A DNA stretch of 55,038 nt from an uncultured Oscillospiraceae bacterium (GTDB lineage Bacteria; Bacillota; Clostridia; Oscillospirales; Oscillospiraceae): the NCBI GenBank assembly GCA_947589225.1, contig CANQBC010000013.1, positions 1 through 55,038 on the forward strand. The letters are read 5' to 3'. This document shows positions 33,032 to 42,044 of this stretch, piece after piece (position 1 is the stretch's first letter; the number at the start of each line of letters is the position of its first letter). A program made the position numbers and the translations under genes. The notes under the pieces are model-generated. The model was not told the origin of the DNA and did not search any database. It saw only the letters and a list, made by a program, of their open reading frames with translations.

Positions 33032-35041
33032 TCAGATCCCCAGTTTGATCCACAGGTCGTTATAGAGGCTCCTGGTGGCCTTGGGCAGGCACACGTACAT
33101 TTCGCACTTGTCCAGAACCTCGTCGGGCGCGGCCATAATGGAGTAGATCTCCGGGTCAAGCTCCTCGCCGTACTGCTCCTCGTACCACTCCGGGTAGAGC
33201 TCCAGCGCCTCCTCGTTGGGGCTGGCGTACCAGATGTAGTCCATGTTCCGGAGGTTGGAGTCGGTGGAGGCGATGAAGTTGATCCACTTCATGGCGTTGT
33301 CGTAGTTGGGGGCGTCCTTCAGGACGCACATGGCGTCCACGAACCAGTTGGAGCCCTCTTTAGGGACGACGAAGCGCAGATCCTCGTTGTTTTCCAGCAT
33401 GGAGAGATAATCCCCGGCGTAGTACGTGGCGAAGGCCGCGTTGCCGCCCTCCATCGTCTGGAACACCTCGTCCATGACCTTACCCTGGAACACGCCCCGC
33501 TCGTAGGCGTCCCGCACCAGCTCGTAAGCCTCGGTGATCTCCGCCTCATCCGTGGTGTTCATGGAGTAGCCCAGGTACTTGAGGGCGATGCCGAAGGCGT
33601 CCCGGGAGTTGCCAATCAGCAGCACCTGGCCTGCGTATTTGTCGTCATAGAGCGCCGACCAGCTGTCGATCTCGTCCTCCACCAGGGCGGAGTTGTAGAT
33701 GATGCCCACTGTGCCCCAGGTGTAGGGGACGGTGTACCTGTTCTCCGGGTCGTAGGGGAGATTTTTGAAGCGGTCGCCGATCTTCTCAAAGTTCGGGATC
33801 TGGGAGTAGTCCAGCTCCTCCAGCATACCCTCCTCGATGAGCTGGGAGATCATGTAATCGGAGGGAACCACCACGTCGTAATCCGCGCCGCCGGACTTGA
33901 GGAGGGAGTAGAGCGTCTCGTTGGAGTCGGTGGTCTGATAGTTGACCCGGATGCCCGTCTGCGCCTCAAATTCGCTGATCAGATCCTCGTCGATATACTC
34001 GCCCCAGGAGCACACGTTGACCACGGGGCGGCTCGTCGTGAAAGCGGTGAGGAACGTGACCGTCCCCAGGAACGCCGCGCACAGAACGATGGCGGTGACG
34101 CGCCGGACGAGCCGTCCGCGGGGCGTGGACATCCACTCCCGGAACCGCTCCACTCGGGGATTTTCCCGGACGGGCTCGAAGGAGGCGCGCTTGGCGGCAA
34201 GTTTGGCCTGCCGCGCCTCCCGGATGTTGTTGACGACCAGCACGATGAGGACGGCCAGGAACATGAGCGTCGACACCGCGTTGACCACCGGCGTCACCCG
34301 CTTTTTCGTCATGCCGTAGATGGCCATGGACAGGGTCTGGATGGAGGAGCCGGCGGTGAAGTAGCTGATCACGAAGTCGTCCACCGACATGGTGAAGGCG
34401 ATGAGCGCGCCGGAGACGATGCCGGGCTTGATCTCGGGCAGGATCACCTTGAAAAACGCCTGCATCCAGGTGCAGCCCAGATCCTGGGCGGCCTCCACAA
34501 GGTTTGCGTCCATCTGGCGCAGCCTGGGGGAGACGTTCAGGATGACGTAGGGGATGTTGAAGGACACGTGGGCGATGAGCAGCGTCCCCAGCCCCAGAGT
34601 GAGGCGGGTGGGGAAGCGGATGAGGCTCTGCCACGAGTTGAGCCAGTTGGCGACGGATCCCCAGCCGTGGAAGAAGGCCACGAAGAGCAGGAGCAGCGAC
34701 ACGCCTGTGACGATGTCGGCGTTCATCATGGGCAGGTCGTTGACCACCAGCACCGGGTCGCGCCACTTCTTTGTCAGGGCGTAGATGCCGATGGCGGCGA
34801 AGGTCCCGGCCACCGTGGAGATGGCCGTAGCCAGCAGCGACACCAAAAGGGTGGTGGCCAGAGATTCCAGCACCAGCCGGTTGTGGAAAAGCTCCGCGTA
34901 CCACTGAAGGGAGAAGCCCCGCCACACGGCGGAGGAGTCTCCGGCGTTGAAGCTGAAGAAGATGAGCAGGAAGATGGGCAGATACAGGAACAGGAAGCAC
35001 AGCCCGATAAGGAAGCGGCTTCCGAAGCGGTTTTTCCTCAT
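33032..35041 (-). CDS. potC: Polyamine ABC transporter, fused PotC permease and PotD binding protein
   Basis: A 669-residue fusion. Residues 1-280 are a PotC-type permease with about six membrane segments and the EAA loop (EAAQDLGCTWMQAFFKVILP). A charged linker follows, and another hydrophobic segment near 312-330 anchors the C-terminal part. Residues about 335-669 are a spermidine/putrescine-binding protein beginning VVNVCSWGEYIDEDLISEFEAQ. The binding domain would therefore face outside while tethered to the permease. Its final residues form a typical PotD end. The start overlaps the potB stop by one base. This is the last gene of potA-potB-potCD. Confidence 0.93.
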   Translation of the reverse strand: MRKNRFGSRFLIGLCFLFLYLPIFLLIFFSFNAGDSSAVWRGFSLQWYAELFHNRLVLESLATTLLVSLLATAISTVAGTFAAIGIYALTKKWRDPVLVVNDLPMMNADIVTGVSLLLLFVAFFHGWGSVANWLNSWQSLIRFPTRLTLGLGTLLIAHVSFNIPYVILNVSPRLRQMDANLVEAAQDLGCTWMQAFFKVILPEIKPGIVSGALIAFTMSVDDFVISYFTAGSSIQTLSMAIYGMTKKRVTPVVNAVSTLMFLAVLIVLVVNNIREARQAKLAAKRASFEPVRENPRVERFREWMSTPRGRLVRRVTAIVLCAAFLGTVTFLTAFTTSRPVVNVCSWGEYIDEDLISEFEAQTGIRVNYQTTDSNETLYSLLKSGGADYDVVVPSDYMISQLIEEGMLEELDYSQIPNFEKIGDRFKNLPYDPENRYTVPYTWGTVGIIYNSALVEDEIDSWSALYDDKYAGQVLLIGNSRDAFGIALKYLGYSMNTTDEAEITEAYELVRDAYERGVFQGKVMDEVFQTMEGGNAAFATYYAGDYLSMLENNEDLRFVVPKEGSNWFVDAMCVLKDAPNYDNAMKWINFIASTDSNLRNMDYIWYASPNEEALELYPEWYEEQYGEELDPEIYSIMAAPDEVLDKCEMYVCLPKATRSLYNDLWIKLGI

Positions 35042-35916
35042 CAGAGCATCACCGCCTCTCCCTCGCCGTCGCCGAAGTGGTTCATCACCAGCATACAGAT
35101 GACGACGATGACCATCATGACCATGGAAATGGCCGCGCCCAGGTGCGGGTTGTAGGCCCCGCCCAGGAACTGGTTTTCAATGAGGTCGCCCAGCATCATC
35201 TGCTTGCCGCCGCCCAAAAGCCGGGAGATGGCGAAGGTGGACACCGAGGGCACAAAGACCATGGTGACGCCGGAGACGATGCCGGAGACGGAGAGGGGCA
35301 GGGTGACCCGCCGAAAGACCGTGGAGGCGTTGGCGCCCAGATCCTCGGCAGCCTCGATGAGCCGGTGATCCAGCTTCGTCAGCACCGTGTAGATGGGCAG
35401 GATCATGAAGGGCAGGTAGTTATAGACCATGCCCAGCACCACCGCGCCGGAGGTGCGGATCATCTGGAAGTGGTCGATGTCCGCGCCCGTCAGCCGGTTA
35501 TAGAGGGCGATGATGCCGAGCTTCTGAAAGAGCTGGTTCAAAAGCCCGTTGTTCTCCAGGATCGCCATCCAGGAGTAGGTGCGCAGGAGGAAATTCATCC
35601 ACATGGGCAGCATAATGAGCGCCATAGCCAGCCGCTGGAAGCCGGGGCCCTCCCGGCTCATGAGGAACGCCACCGGGTAGCCGATGGCAAGGCAAATGAC
35701 CGTGGCGATGAGCGCCAGCCAGAAGGAGCGGCCGAACACGCTCATATACTGGGCCATGCCGGTGAAATTCTCCAGCGAGCCCTGAAGCGACTCCCCCTCC
35801 GCCGTCTCCACGGGGACGGTCAGGGAGTAGACCAGCATAATGACGATGGGAATGACCACAAAAAGCGCCATCCATATCATGTACGGGAAGGCGAACCAGC
35901 CGCGTTTAGTCCTCAT
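35041..35916 (-). CDS. potB: Polyamine ABC transporter permease PotB
   Basis: A 291-residue inner-membrane permease with about six membrane segments and the EAA motif [20 protein letters not shown] that contacts the ATPase. I chose the ATG at 35916 ([10 protein letters not shown]) because GGAGG stands about 10 bases upstream; an earlier in-frame start gives an unconserved 18-residue extension. The start overlaps the end of potA by 11 bases and the stop overlaps the potCD start, so all three are translationally coupled. Confidence 0.92.
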   Translation of the reverse strand: MRTKRGWFAFPYMIWMALFVVIPIVIMLVYSLTVPVETAEGESLQGSLENFTGMAQYMSVFGRSFWLALIATVICLAIGYPVAFLMSREGPGFQRLAMALIMLPMWMNFLLRTYSWMAILENNGLLNQLFQKLGIIALYNRLTGADIDHFQMIRTSGAVVLGMVYNYLPFMILPIYTVLTKLDHRLIEAAEDLGANASTVFRRVTLPLSVSGIVSGVTMVFVPSVSTFAISRLLGGGKQMMLGDLIENQFLGGAYNPHLGAAISMVMMVIVVICMLVMNHFGDGEGEAVML

Positions 35917-37093
35917 CTCCGGCTCCCTCCTCCTCGCTCTCAAGAAGGGTGGGGTCGTTGATCTCGTCATACTCCTCGGAGTAGGAGGAGTAGTCCCCGT
36001 ACAGGCCCGAATATTTGCTCTTCTTCATGACGTGGATGCCGTCGGGGTCAATTTTAATGCCGATGCGGGAATCCACGGGGCAGTAGTCGGTGGTCTCGAT
36101 GAGCCACTTAAAGCCGTAGAAGTCCACGATGGTGTCGTAGTGGACGCCCTTGAAGGTGACGCTGGTCACCACGCCCCGGAGCTGGCCCTCGGCCTCCGGG
36201 ACGATGTCCACGTCCTCCGGGCGGATGACCACGTCCACCGGCTCGTCCTTCTCAAAGCCGGCGTCCAGGCAGGCAAAGCGCCGGTTGAAGATCTCCACCA
36301 CCCGGTCGGCCCGCATGATGCCGTCCACAATGTTGCTCTCGCCGATAAAGTCCGCCACAAAGGCGTTTTTCGGCTCGTTATATATGTCCTCCGGGGTGCC
36401 TATCTGCTGAATGACACCCTCGTTCATGACCACCACCGTGTCGGACATGGCGAGCGCCTCTTCCTGGTCGTGGGTCACGTTGATGAAGGTGATCCCCATT
36501 TGCTGCTGAATGCGCTTGAGCTCCTGCTGCATATCCTTGCGCAGCCGCATGTCCAGAGCGCCCAGAGGCTCGTCTAGGAGAAGTACCTTCGGGCGGTTCA
36601 CAAGGGCCCGGGCAATGGCAACCCGCTGCTGCTGTCCGCCGGAGAGGGACGCGATGGATCGGTGCTCGAAACCCTTGAGGGACACGACCTCCAGCATCTC
36701 CCGCACCCGCGCGTCGATCTCTGCCTTGGAAAGCTTGACCTTCTCCTTTTTCCCGTTTGGATCCGTCCCCTCCCTGGGAATGCGAAGCCCGAAAGCCACG
36801 TTCTCATAGACGTTCAAATGGGGAAACAGGGCGTATTTCTGAAACACCGTGTTCACCTGACGCCTGTAAGGCGGGACGTCGTTGATCCTCACGCCGTCAA
36901 ACAGCACATCCCCCGTACTCGGCGTCTGGAAGCCGCCGATAATGCGAAGCATGGTGGTCTTGCCGCAGCCCGAAGGACCCAGCAGCGTAAGGAATTCCTT
37001 GTCGTTAAAGTAGATGTTGATATCCTTGAGGACGGTCACACCGTCGTCAAAGGTCTGGCTTACGTCTTTGAGACGTATGAGTTCTTTGGACAT
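35906..37093 (-). CDS. potA: Polyamine ABC transporter ATP-binding protein PotA
   Basis: A 395-residue ATPase that powers spermidine/putrescine uptake. The Walker A is GPSGCGKTT near residue 39, the signature is [12 protein letters not shown] near 152, and the Walker B is [12 protein letters not shown]. The C-terminal TOBE-like regulatory domain covers about residues 260-370, and an acidic tail ends the protein. An insert of charged residues ([14 protein letters not shown]) lies between Walker A and the signature. It is the first gene of the operon and is preceded by a promoter and a hairpin-rich leader. Confidence 0.94.
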   Translation of the reverse strand: MSKELIRLKDVSQTFDDGVTVLKDINIYFNDKEFLTLLGPSGCGKTTMLRIIGGFQTPSTGDVLFDGVRINDVPPYRRQVNTVFQKYALFPHLNVYENVAFGLRIPREGTDPNGKKEKVKLSKAEIDARVREMLEVVSLKGFEHRSIASLSGGQQQRVAIARALVNRPKVLLLDEPLGALDMRLRKDMQQELKRIQQQMGITFINVTHDQEEALAMSDTVVVMNEGVIQQIGTPEDIYNEPKNAFVADFIGESNIVDGIMRADRVVEIFNRRFACLDAGFEKDEPVDVVIRPEDVDIVPEAEGQLRGVVTSVTFKGVHYDTIVDFYGFKWLIETTDYCPVDSRIGIKIDPDGIHVMKKSKYSGLYGDYSSYSEEYDEINDPTLLESEEEGAGDED

Positions 37094-37112
37094 TATCCTC
37101 CCCCTCTTTTCG

Positions 37113-37168
37113 CGGCGGCGGAGCGCCGCCGAACAGTATCGGGTGACGCGGATCCAACTCCCGTCACC
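37113..37168 (-). promoter_or_regulatory. Two leader hairpins upstream of potA
   Basis: CGGCGGCG/CGCCGCCG (37113-37131, loop of 3) and GGTGACG/CGTCACC (37142-37168) are both perfect stems. They lie between the terminator-like stem at 37173-37215 and the potA start. The stem nearest the gene ends 20 bases upstream of the start codon. Confidence 0.55.
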
Positions 37169-37172
37169 TTAA

Positions 37173-37215
37173 AAAACCGCGGACGCTCAGCTTCCAGCAA
37201 AGCACCCGCGGTTTT
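37173..37215 (-). terminator. Terminator-like stem between the potA promoter and potA
   Basis: On the minus strand AAAACCGCGG pairs with CCGCGGTTTT across a 23-base loop, and the final T run has six residues. It either ends the RluA-type gene transcript or acts as an attenuator for potA, since a good promoter lies upstream of it. Confidence 0.75.
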
Positions 37216-37224
37216 GACGAAAAT

Positions 37225-37253
37225 AATATACAGAATAACAGAGCCGATGTCAA
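37225..37253 (-). promoter_or_regulatory. Promoter of the pot operon
   Basis: On the minus strand, a perfect TTGACA (37253-37248) and TATATT (37230-37225) are separated by 17 bases. It starts 11 bases after the stop codon of the RluA-type gene. Confidence 0.8.
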
Positions 37254-37263
37254 TATGATTTTT

Positions 37264-38223
37264 TCATTTACCGAATATTTTTTCGACAAATTCCGGCGTG
37301 CCGATCGTAAACTCCATGCCGCGGAGATACGAAAGCCCGCCGGCGCCCGTTTTAAAGGAAAACCGGAGCTTCCAGGAGCACAGCGCCTGTCCCGGGATAC
37401 CAAGCTCCTTCGCCGGCTTGTCCGTCCCGTACTTGCCGTCCCCCACAAGAGGATGCCCCGCCGCGGCCAGCTGCGCCCGGATCTGGTGCGTCCGCCCGGT
37501 CAAAAGCTCACACTCCAGAAGGGAAAACCCGTCCTTATATTGGAGCGTCTTATACCGCGTGACCGCCATCCTCGCCCCCGGCTCCGGCTTTTGGCGCACA
37601 TAGACCCGGTTTTTCACCGCGTCTTTAAACAAAAAACCCGTCAACTCTCCCGCCGCCGGCTCCATCCTCCCGTGTACCGCCGCGAGATAGTACTTGTCGA
37701 TTTCCCGCAGGCGTATCTTCTCGTCCAGCACCCGCAGCGCCTCCGCCGTCTTGGCCGCGATCACGAGCCCCCGGGTGTTCCGGTCGATGCGGTTGCAAAG
37801 GGCGGGGGAGAAGGAATTCTCCAGGGCCGGATCCCACTCGCCTTTATTGTAAAGGTATGCCTGGATGTTGGAAAGGAGGGTGTTCCACTCCCCGTCCTCC
37901 CCGGCGTGGCACAGCACCCCGGCGGGCTTGTCCGCCAGAAGGATGTTCGCGTCCTCGTAGACGACGCGGATCTTCGGTACACTGACCCGCCTCCAGGCGT
38001 TCTCCTCGGTGGGGCGCTCAAAAAACTCGTCGTTTATATACATCTGCACCGTGTCCCCGGCGCACAGCCTTTGCTCGCGTTTTCCGCCCCGGCCGTTGAC
38101 CTTGATGCGCTTCAGGCGTATATACTTTTGCAGAAGGGCCTCCGGCAGCAGGGGAGCGGCCTTCCCGGCGAAACGGTCAAGCCGCTGTCCGGCGTCGTTG
38201 CGGTTGATGATAAATTCCTTCAT
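37264..38223 (-). CDS. RluA family pseudouridine synthase
   Basis: A 319-residue enzyme that isomerises uridine to pseudouridine in rRNA or tRNA. An S4-like RNA-binding segment occupies about residues 12-70 (RLDRF...LLQKYIRLKRIKVNG). The catalytic region reads CNRIDRNTRGLVIAAKT with the catalytic aspartate. The later LLTGRTHQIRAQLAAAGHPLVGDGKYG is the family signature. I chose the ATG at 38223, preceded by GAGAGG; the frame stays open 186 bases upstream through non-conserved sequence. The target uridine cannot be predicted; RluC/RluD-like is the closest description. Confidence 0.92.
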   Translation of the reverse strand: MKEFIINRNDAGQRLDRFAGKAAPLLPEALLQKYIRLKRIKVNGRGGKREQRLCAGDTVQMYINDEFFERPTEENAWRRVSVPKIRVVYEDANILLADKPAGVLCHAGEDGEWNTLLSNIQAYLYNKGEWDPALENSFSPALCNRIDRNTRGLVIAAKTAEALRVLDEKIRLREIDKYYLAAVHGRMEPAAGELTGFLFKDAVKNRVYVRQKPEPGARMAVTRYKTLQYKDGFSLLECELLTGRTHQIRAQLAAAGHPLVGDGKYGTDKPAKELGIPGQALCSWKLRFSFKTGAGGLSYLRGMEFTIGTPEFVEKIFGK

Positions 38224-38290
38224 AACCTCTCCCGTATGGCGGCGGGAAGGGGGTCCGCGCCGCCCAAAGTCAAATATCTTTCCATAATTA

Positions 38291-38319
38291 ATTATAACAG
38301 ATGGCCGCCGGGAAATAAA
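38291..38319 (-). promoter_or_regulatory. Extended -10 promoter of the RluA-type gene
   Basis: On the minus strand TGT-TATAAT is an extended -10 (TATAAT at 38296-38291), with a weak TTTATT 17 bases upstream. The start codon is 67 bases downstream. Confidence 0.6.
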
Positions 38320-38381
38320 GAAAGAATTGCTTTTTTCGCCCTCTCCGGCGAAAGATTTCTCCCCCCGCCGTCCAAAAGCTC

Positions 38382-38410
38382 TTGACACCTCCCGGCGCGG
38401 CGGGTACAAT
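38382..38410 (+). promoter_or_regulatory. Promoter of the first DUF6056-like gene
   Basis: A perfect TTGACA (38382-38387) and TACAAT (38405-38410) with a 17-base GC-rich spacer, 37 bases before the start codon. Confidence 0.85.
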
Positions 38411-38447
38411 ACGGATTACGAAACCTGAACGAAACAGCGGAAAAGGG

Positions 38448-39770
38448 ATGGAAGCTTTGGAGAAATTAAAACGATTCAACGCCTCCCGCGCGGCGGTCTA
38501 TACGGTCCTCGGCGGGATCGGGGCCTTTATGCTCCTGCTGAATCTCCTGACGCCCTATTGCGCCGACGACTTCACCTACATGGTGAACTTCAAGACCCAG
38601 CAGTGGATAAAGAACGTCTGGGACGTGTTCCCCTCCATGATCGCCCACGCCGGCAGCATGAACGGCCGCCTCATCAGCCACGGGCTGGGACAGCTCTTCC
38701 TGATCTGGCCAAAGCCTGTGTTCGACGTGGTGAACGCCGGGGTCTTTACCTGGTTTATCTACCTTATGTACAAGTTGGCCAACGGGAAAAAAGAGGGGAA
38801 CGCCCTGCTACTGGCCTGCCTCTTCTGCGGCGTGTGGCTTTTCATGCCGGTATTCGGGCAGGTGGCCCTGTGGCAGCTGGGATCCGTCAATTACCTGTGG
38901 GCGCTTTTGGCGGGGGCGCTGTTTCTGCGGCCCTATATCTCCGATTATATGGACGGGAGGCGGGAGACGGCGCTGTGGCGGAAGATCGTATTCTGCGTCC
39001 TGGCCGTGCCTGTGGGGATGTGGGCGGAGGTCACGTCCTTCATCGCCATCCTCCTGGCCGCGCTTATGCTCCTTCTGGGGCGGCTTTTCAAAAAGCAGAG
39101 CCTTCGCACCTGGCTTTTATGTCCCATCGGCGCTGCGTGCGCGGGGTATCTCCTGATGATGCTGATGCCCGCGGAGATGAACGCCAAGAGCGCCGGGCTG
39201 TCCCTGTCCACCCTGCTCCTCAACTTTGAAAACGCCACGCTGATCCTGCGAAAAGACGGTCTCCTGCTCCTGTGCGTCTGGGCGGCGGCTTTCGTCATGG
39301 GCCTCGCCGCGAGGCTCGACCGGGACAGGCTCGCCGTCTCCGGGGCGCTGGCTTTTGGGGCCGTGGCGGGGAACTATATGCTGACCTTCGCCAGCTACTA
39401 CCCGGAGAGGTGCTTTTGCACCACCGCCGCTCTGCTGGCGGCGGCCATCGCCATCTTGGCCCCGGAGCTTTGCCGGGCGGGTTGGGCGTGGCTGTGCGGG
39501 GGCCTGGGGGCGGCGCTGGCCGTGGCCGCCGCGCTTTCGCTGATCGTGGGGACCTATGACATATGGTGCACCCACGTGGCATTTGACCTGAGGGAACAGT
39601 ATATCGCCCAGGCCAAGGCGGAGGGCCTGAAGGAGGTCACGGTGCCGGTCATCCGCCCCACCACAAAATACAGTGCTTTCTGGGGCATCACGGATCTGAC
39701 GGGGGACGCCATGGCGTGGCCCAACGACTATATCTCCACCTACTACGGCATCTGGATTAGCGGCCAGTGA
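38448..39770 (+). CDS. Polytopic membrane protein, DUF6056-like (candidate GT-C glycosyltransferase)
   Basis: A 440-residue protein with about ten membrane segments. It is a clear paralogue of the protein encoded at 45027-46346. Both share an N-terminal ADDF-x-YM or EDDF-x-YM in the first outer loop, then a VWD(V/I)FPSM segment, NGRL, a QLFL-x-x-PK segment, and YYPERCFCTTA. An acidic pair in the first extracytoplasmic loop is characteristic of GT-C glycosyltransferases that use lipid-linked sugars, so that role is inferred. I chose the ATG at 38448, after AAAAGGG; the longer frame starts inside the promoter. It stands alone, downstream of a divergent pseudouridine synthase. Confidence 0.75.
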   Translation: MEALEKLKRFNASRAAVYTVLGGIGAFMLLLNLLTPYCADDFTYMVNFKTQQWIKNVWDVFPSMIAHAGSMNGRLISHGLGQLFLIWPKPVFDVVNAGVFTWFIYLMYKLANGKKEGNALLLACLFCGVWLFMPVFGQVALWQLGSVNYLWALLAGALFLRPYISDYMDGRRETALWRKIVFCVLAVPVGMWAEVTSFIAILLAALMLLLGRLFKKQSLRTWLLCPIGAACAGYLLMMLMPAEMNAKSAGLSLSTLLLNFENATLILRKDGLLLLCVWAAAFVMGLAARLDRDRLAVSGALAFGAVAGNYMLTFASYYPERCFCTTAALLAAAIAILAPELCRAGWAWLCGGLGAALAVAAALSLIVGTYDIWCTHVAFDLREQYIAQAKAEGLKEVTVPVIRPTTKYSAFWGITDLTGDAMAWPNDYISTYYGIWISGQ

Positions 39771-39856
39771 ACGCGCTTTGGAAAAGGGCGGACGGCGGAG
39801 CGCCCCGGCAGGGGGAAGCCCCTTAAAATAATTCTCCCGCATATTCCAAAAAACTC

Positions 39857-39885
39857 TTGACAACCCCCAACATATAGCTTATAAT
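39857..39885 (+). promoter_or_regulatory. Promoter of yceD-rpmF
   Basis: A consensus TTGACA (39857-39862) and TATAAT (39880-39885) with a 17-base spacer, 32 bases upstream of the start codon. Confidence 0.92.
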
Positions 39886-39917
39886 ACTTAAGCGCGACTT
39901 GGAAGGAGTGATACCGG

Positions 39918-40415
39918 ATGAGGCTGGATCTTCATGAGCTTATCGCCTCGCCCGGAAAGAAGCTTGACTTCGCGTTTGAGCTTGACACCGCGGATCTCAC
40001 CTTTGACGGTGTGCTGGAGTTTCTCACACCCGTGACCGTGAAGGGCGTCATCGAGAACCACGCGGGCCTTATCACTCTCACCGGCGCCATTGAGACGGAT
40101 ATTCTCTGTCAGTGCGCCCGGTGTTTGAAAGAGTTTCCGACGCGTTTTCGGAGAGAGACCGCCGCGTATCTCACCGAGGAGCTGGAGGACGAGGACAACG
40201 AGGACTACTACCTCCTGGAGGACGGCGTTGCCGACCTTGAGGAGATCGCCCGGGACGCGCTGATCCTCAATTTTGAGCCGAGGCTTCTTTGCCGTGACGA
40301 CTGCAAGGGACTCTGTCCCAAGTGCGGCAAGGATCTGAACGAAGGCCCCTGCGGATGCGGGGAGGACCCAGACCCCAGAATGGCCGCGCTGCGGCAGCTT
40401 CTGGAGAAAGAATGA
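39918..40415 (+). CDS. yceD: YceD family (DUF177) protein
   Basis: A 165-residue protein of the DUF177 family, which is usually cotranscribed with rpmF and has been linked to 23S rRNA or ribosome assembly. The central region has CARCLKEF. The C-terminus has CRDDCKGLCPKCGKDLNEGPCGC, a cysteine cluster that should bind zinc. An acidic stretch (EELEDEDNEDYY) lies between them. AAGGAG precedes the ATG. rpmF follows after 21 bases. Confidence 0.9.
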   Translation: MRLDLHELIASPGKKLDFAFELDTADLTFDGVLEFLTPVTVKGVIENHAGLITLTGAIETDILCQCARCLKEFPTRFRRETAAYLTEELEDEDNEDYYLLEDGVADLEEIARDALILNFEPRLLCRDDCKGLCPKCGKDLNEGPCGCGEDPDPRMAALRQLLEKE

Positions 40416-40436
40416 ATTTGCGTAGGAGGTGTCATT

Positions 40437-40619
40437 ATGGCGGTACCGAAGGGGAAAGTGTCCAAGGCGAGGAGAGACAGAAGGCGCGGCTCCAACTGGA
40501 AGCTGAGCGTTCCCGCTCTCGTGGCTTGCCCCAAGTGCGGCGAGCTTCATCTGCCCCACAGAGCCTGCAAGGCCTGCGGCACATACAATGGCCGTGAAGT
40601 CGTATCTGTGAACGAGTAA
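40437..40619 (+). CDS. rpmF: 50S ribosomal protein L32
   Basis: A 60-residue ribosomal protein. MAVPKGKVSKARRDRRRG is the conserved basic start. The CPKC and C-x-x-C pair in CKACG form the zinc site, so this is the zinc-binding C+ form. TAGGAGG lies 8 bases upstream. It follows yceD, and a terminator comes after. Confidence 0.97.
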   Translation: MAVPKGKVSKARRDRRRGSNWKLSVPALVACPKCGELHLPHRACKACGTYNGREVVSVNE

Positions 40620-40636
40620 TAGCGATTTAAGAAAAA

Positions 40637-40661
40637 CGGCGGGTCGCACCCGCCGCTTTTT
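40637..40661 (+). terminator. Terminator of yceD-rpmF
   Basis: The stem CGGCGGGT/ACCCGCCG (40637-40655) with a 3-base loop is followed by CTTTTT. Confidence 0.93.
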
Positions 40662-40681
40662 CATTAAGGGGGGTGAAGCCC

Positions 40682-41989
40682 ATGGCGGGAGAAAGGAACC
40701 GAATCAAGGCCGTTTTGTCCGGCTCCCCGGCGGAGGAGGCCGGCATCCGGCCGGGGGACAGGCTCCTCACCGTGGACGGGAACAGGATAACCGACGTTTT
40801 GGACTACATGTACTACGCCTACGACGCGGAGAGCGCCTTTACGCTGGAGCGCGGCGGGGAGGAGTTCACCGTCCGGGTCTGCAAGGAGGCCGGGCAGGAC
40901 GCGGGGCTGGACTTTGAGGACTACCTCATGGACGGTATGCGCTCCTGCGCCAACAACTGCGTATTCTGCTTTGTGGATCAGATGCCCCCCGGTATGCGGG
41001 AGACCTTGTATTTCAAGGACGATGACGTGCGCCTTTCCTTCCTCACAGGCTCGTACCTCACCCTCACCAACATGGGGGCCAGGGAGGTACAGCGCGTCAT
41101 CGATTTGAAAATTTCCCCCATCAACGTCTCCGTCCACACCATGGATCCGCGTCTGCGCTGTGAGATGCTGGGCAACAAAAACGCCGGACGGGGCATCGAG
41201 ATCCTGAAAAAATTTGCCCGCGCCGGCATTGAGCTCAACTGCCAGATCGTCTGCTGCCCCGGCCTTAACGACGGGCGCGAGCTTGACCGCACCATGAGGA
41301 GGTTGGCCCGTCTGGCTCCCCAGGTCCACAGCTGCTCCGTCATTCCCGTGGGCCTCACAAAATTCCGGGAGGGTCTCTACCCACTGAAACCCTTTGACAG
41401 GGAGCTGGCCCGCAGGACAGTCCGACAGGTGGAGCGCTTCGGGGAGCGGTGCCTTCGCCGCCACGGAAGCCGCGTCTTTTTCTGCTCGGACGAGATGTAC
41501 CTGAAAGCGGAAATGCCCATTCCGCCCGACAGGTTTTACGAGGGCTACCCGCAATTGGAAAACGGCGTGGGGATGCTCCGGCTCCTCTATACGGAATTTG
41601 AGGAGGCGCTGGCGGAGGCGGAGGGGCCGGCAAAGGGCGCCCGCGCGGCCGTTGCCACCGGCGTCTCAGCCGCCAGGACCCTCGCCGAGCTCAGGGATCT
41701 TGCGAAGCAAAAATTCCCCAATATAAATGTGGAGATAATCCCCATAGTCAACGATTTTTTCGGTCACACCATCGATGTGGCCGGCCTTATCACCGGGAAG
41801 GATCTGATCGCTCAGCTCAAGGGCCGCGATTTGGGCGGGAAGGTCTATATAACCAACCGGATGTTGAAGGACGGCGAGAACATATTCCTCGACGATGTGA
41901 CCGTGGAGGAGGCCGCACGGGAGCTCGGCGTTCCAGTCATACCCATGGAGAACGGGGGAGAGCCCCTGCTGGAGGTATTCCTATCGTAG
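40682..41989 (+). CDS. DUF512 protein with PDZ domain and radical-SAM-like cysteine motif
   Basis: A 435-residue protein. Residues 1-70 look like a PDZ domain (VLSGSPAEEAGIRPGDRLLTVDG). A CANNCVFC (C-x3-C-x2-C) follows near residue 88, the pattern of radical SAM [4Fe-4S] enzymes, with a TIM-barrel-like stretch after it. The C-terminal half is the DUF512 domain, ending in ENGGEPLLEVFLS. The reaction is unknown. The gene is regularly found just upstream of der in Clostridia, as here, so a ribosome-related role is often suspected but not shown. I chose the ATG at 40682 after the GGGGGG tract; a GTG start nine bases earlier is possible. Confidence 0.85.
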   Translation: MAGERNRIKAVLSGSPAEEAGIRPGDRLLTVDGNRITDVLDYMYYAYDAESAFTLERGGEEFTVRVCKEAGQDAGLDFEDYLMDGMRSCANNCVFCFVDQMPPGMRETLYFKDDDVRLSFLTGSYLTLTNMGAREVQRVIDLKISPINVSVHTMDPRLRCEMLGNKNAGRGIEILKKFARAGIELNCQIVCCPGLNDGRELDRTMRRLARLAPQVHSCSVIPVGLTKFREGLYPLKPFDRELARRTVRQVERFGERCLRRHGSRVFFCSDEMYLKAEMPIPPDRFYEGYPQLENGVGMLRLLYTEFEEALAEAEGPAKGARAAVATGVSAARTLAELRDLAKQKFPNINVEIIPIVNDFFGHTIDVAGLITGKDLIAQLKGRDLGGKVYITNRMLKDGENIFLDDVTVEEAARELGVPVIPMENGGEPLLEVFLS

Positions 41990-42044
41990 CAGCGCCCGCG
42001 GGCGTCGATGTCCATCGGCCCGCGCACCAGATTGGAGGTAAAAA

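Noticed and set aside
38382-38447. A longer start for the first DUF6056-like protein, and a longer N-terminus for the RluA-type protein at 38224-38409
   Set aside because: Both extensions overlap predicted promoters of the divergent pair and encode unconserved sequence. Ribosome sites support the inner starts.
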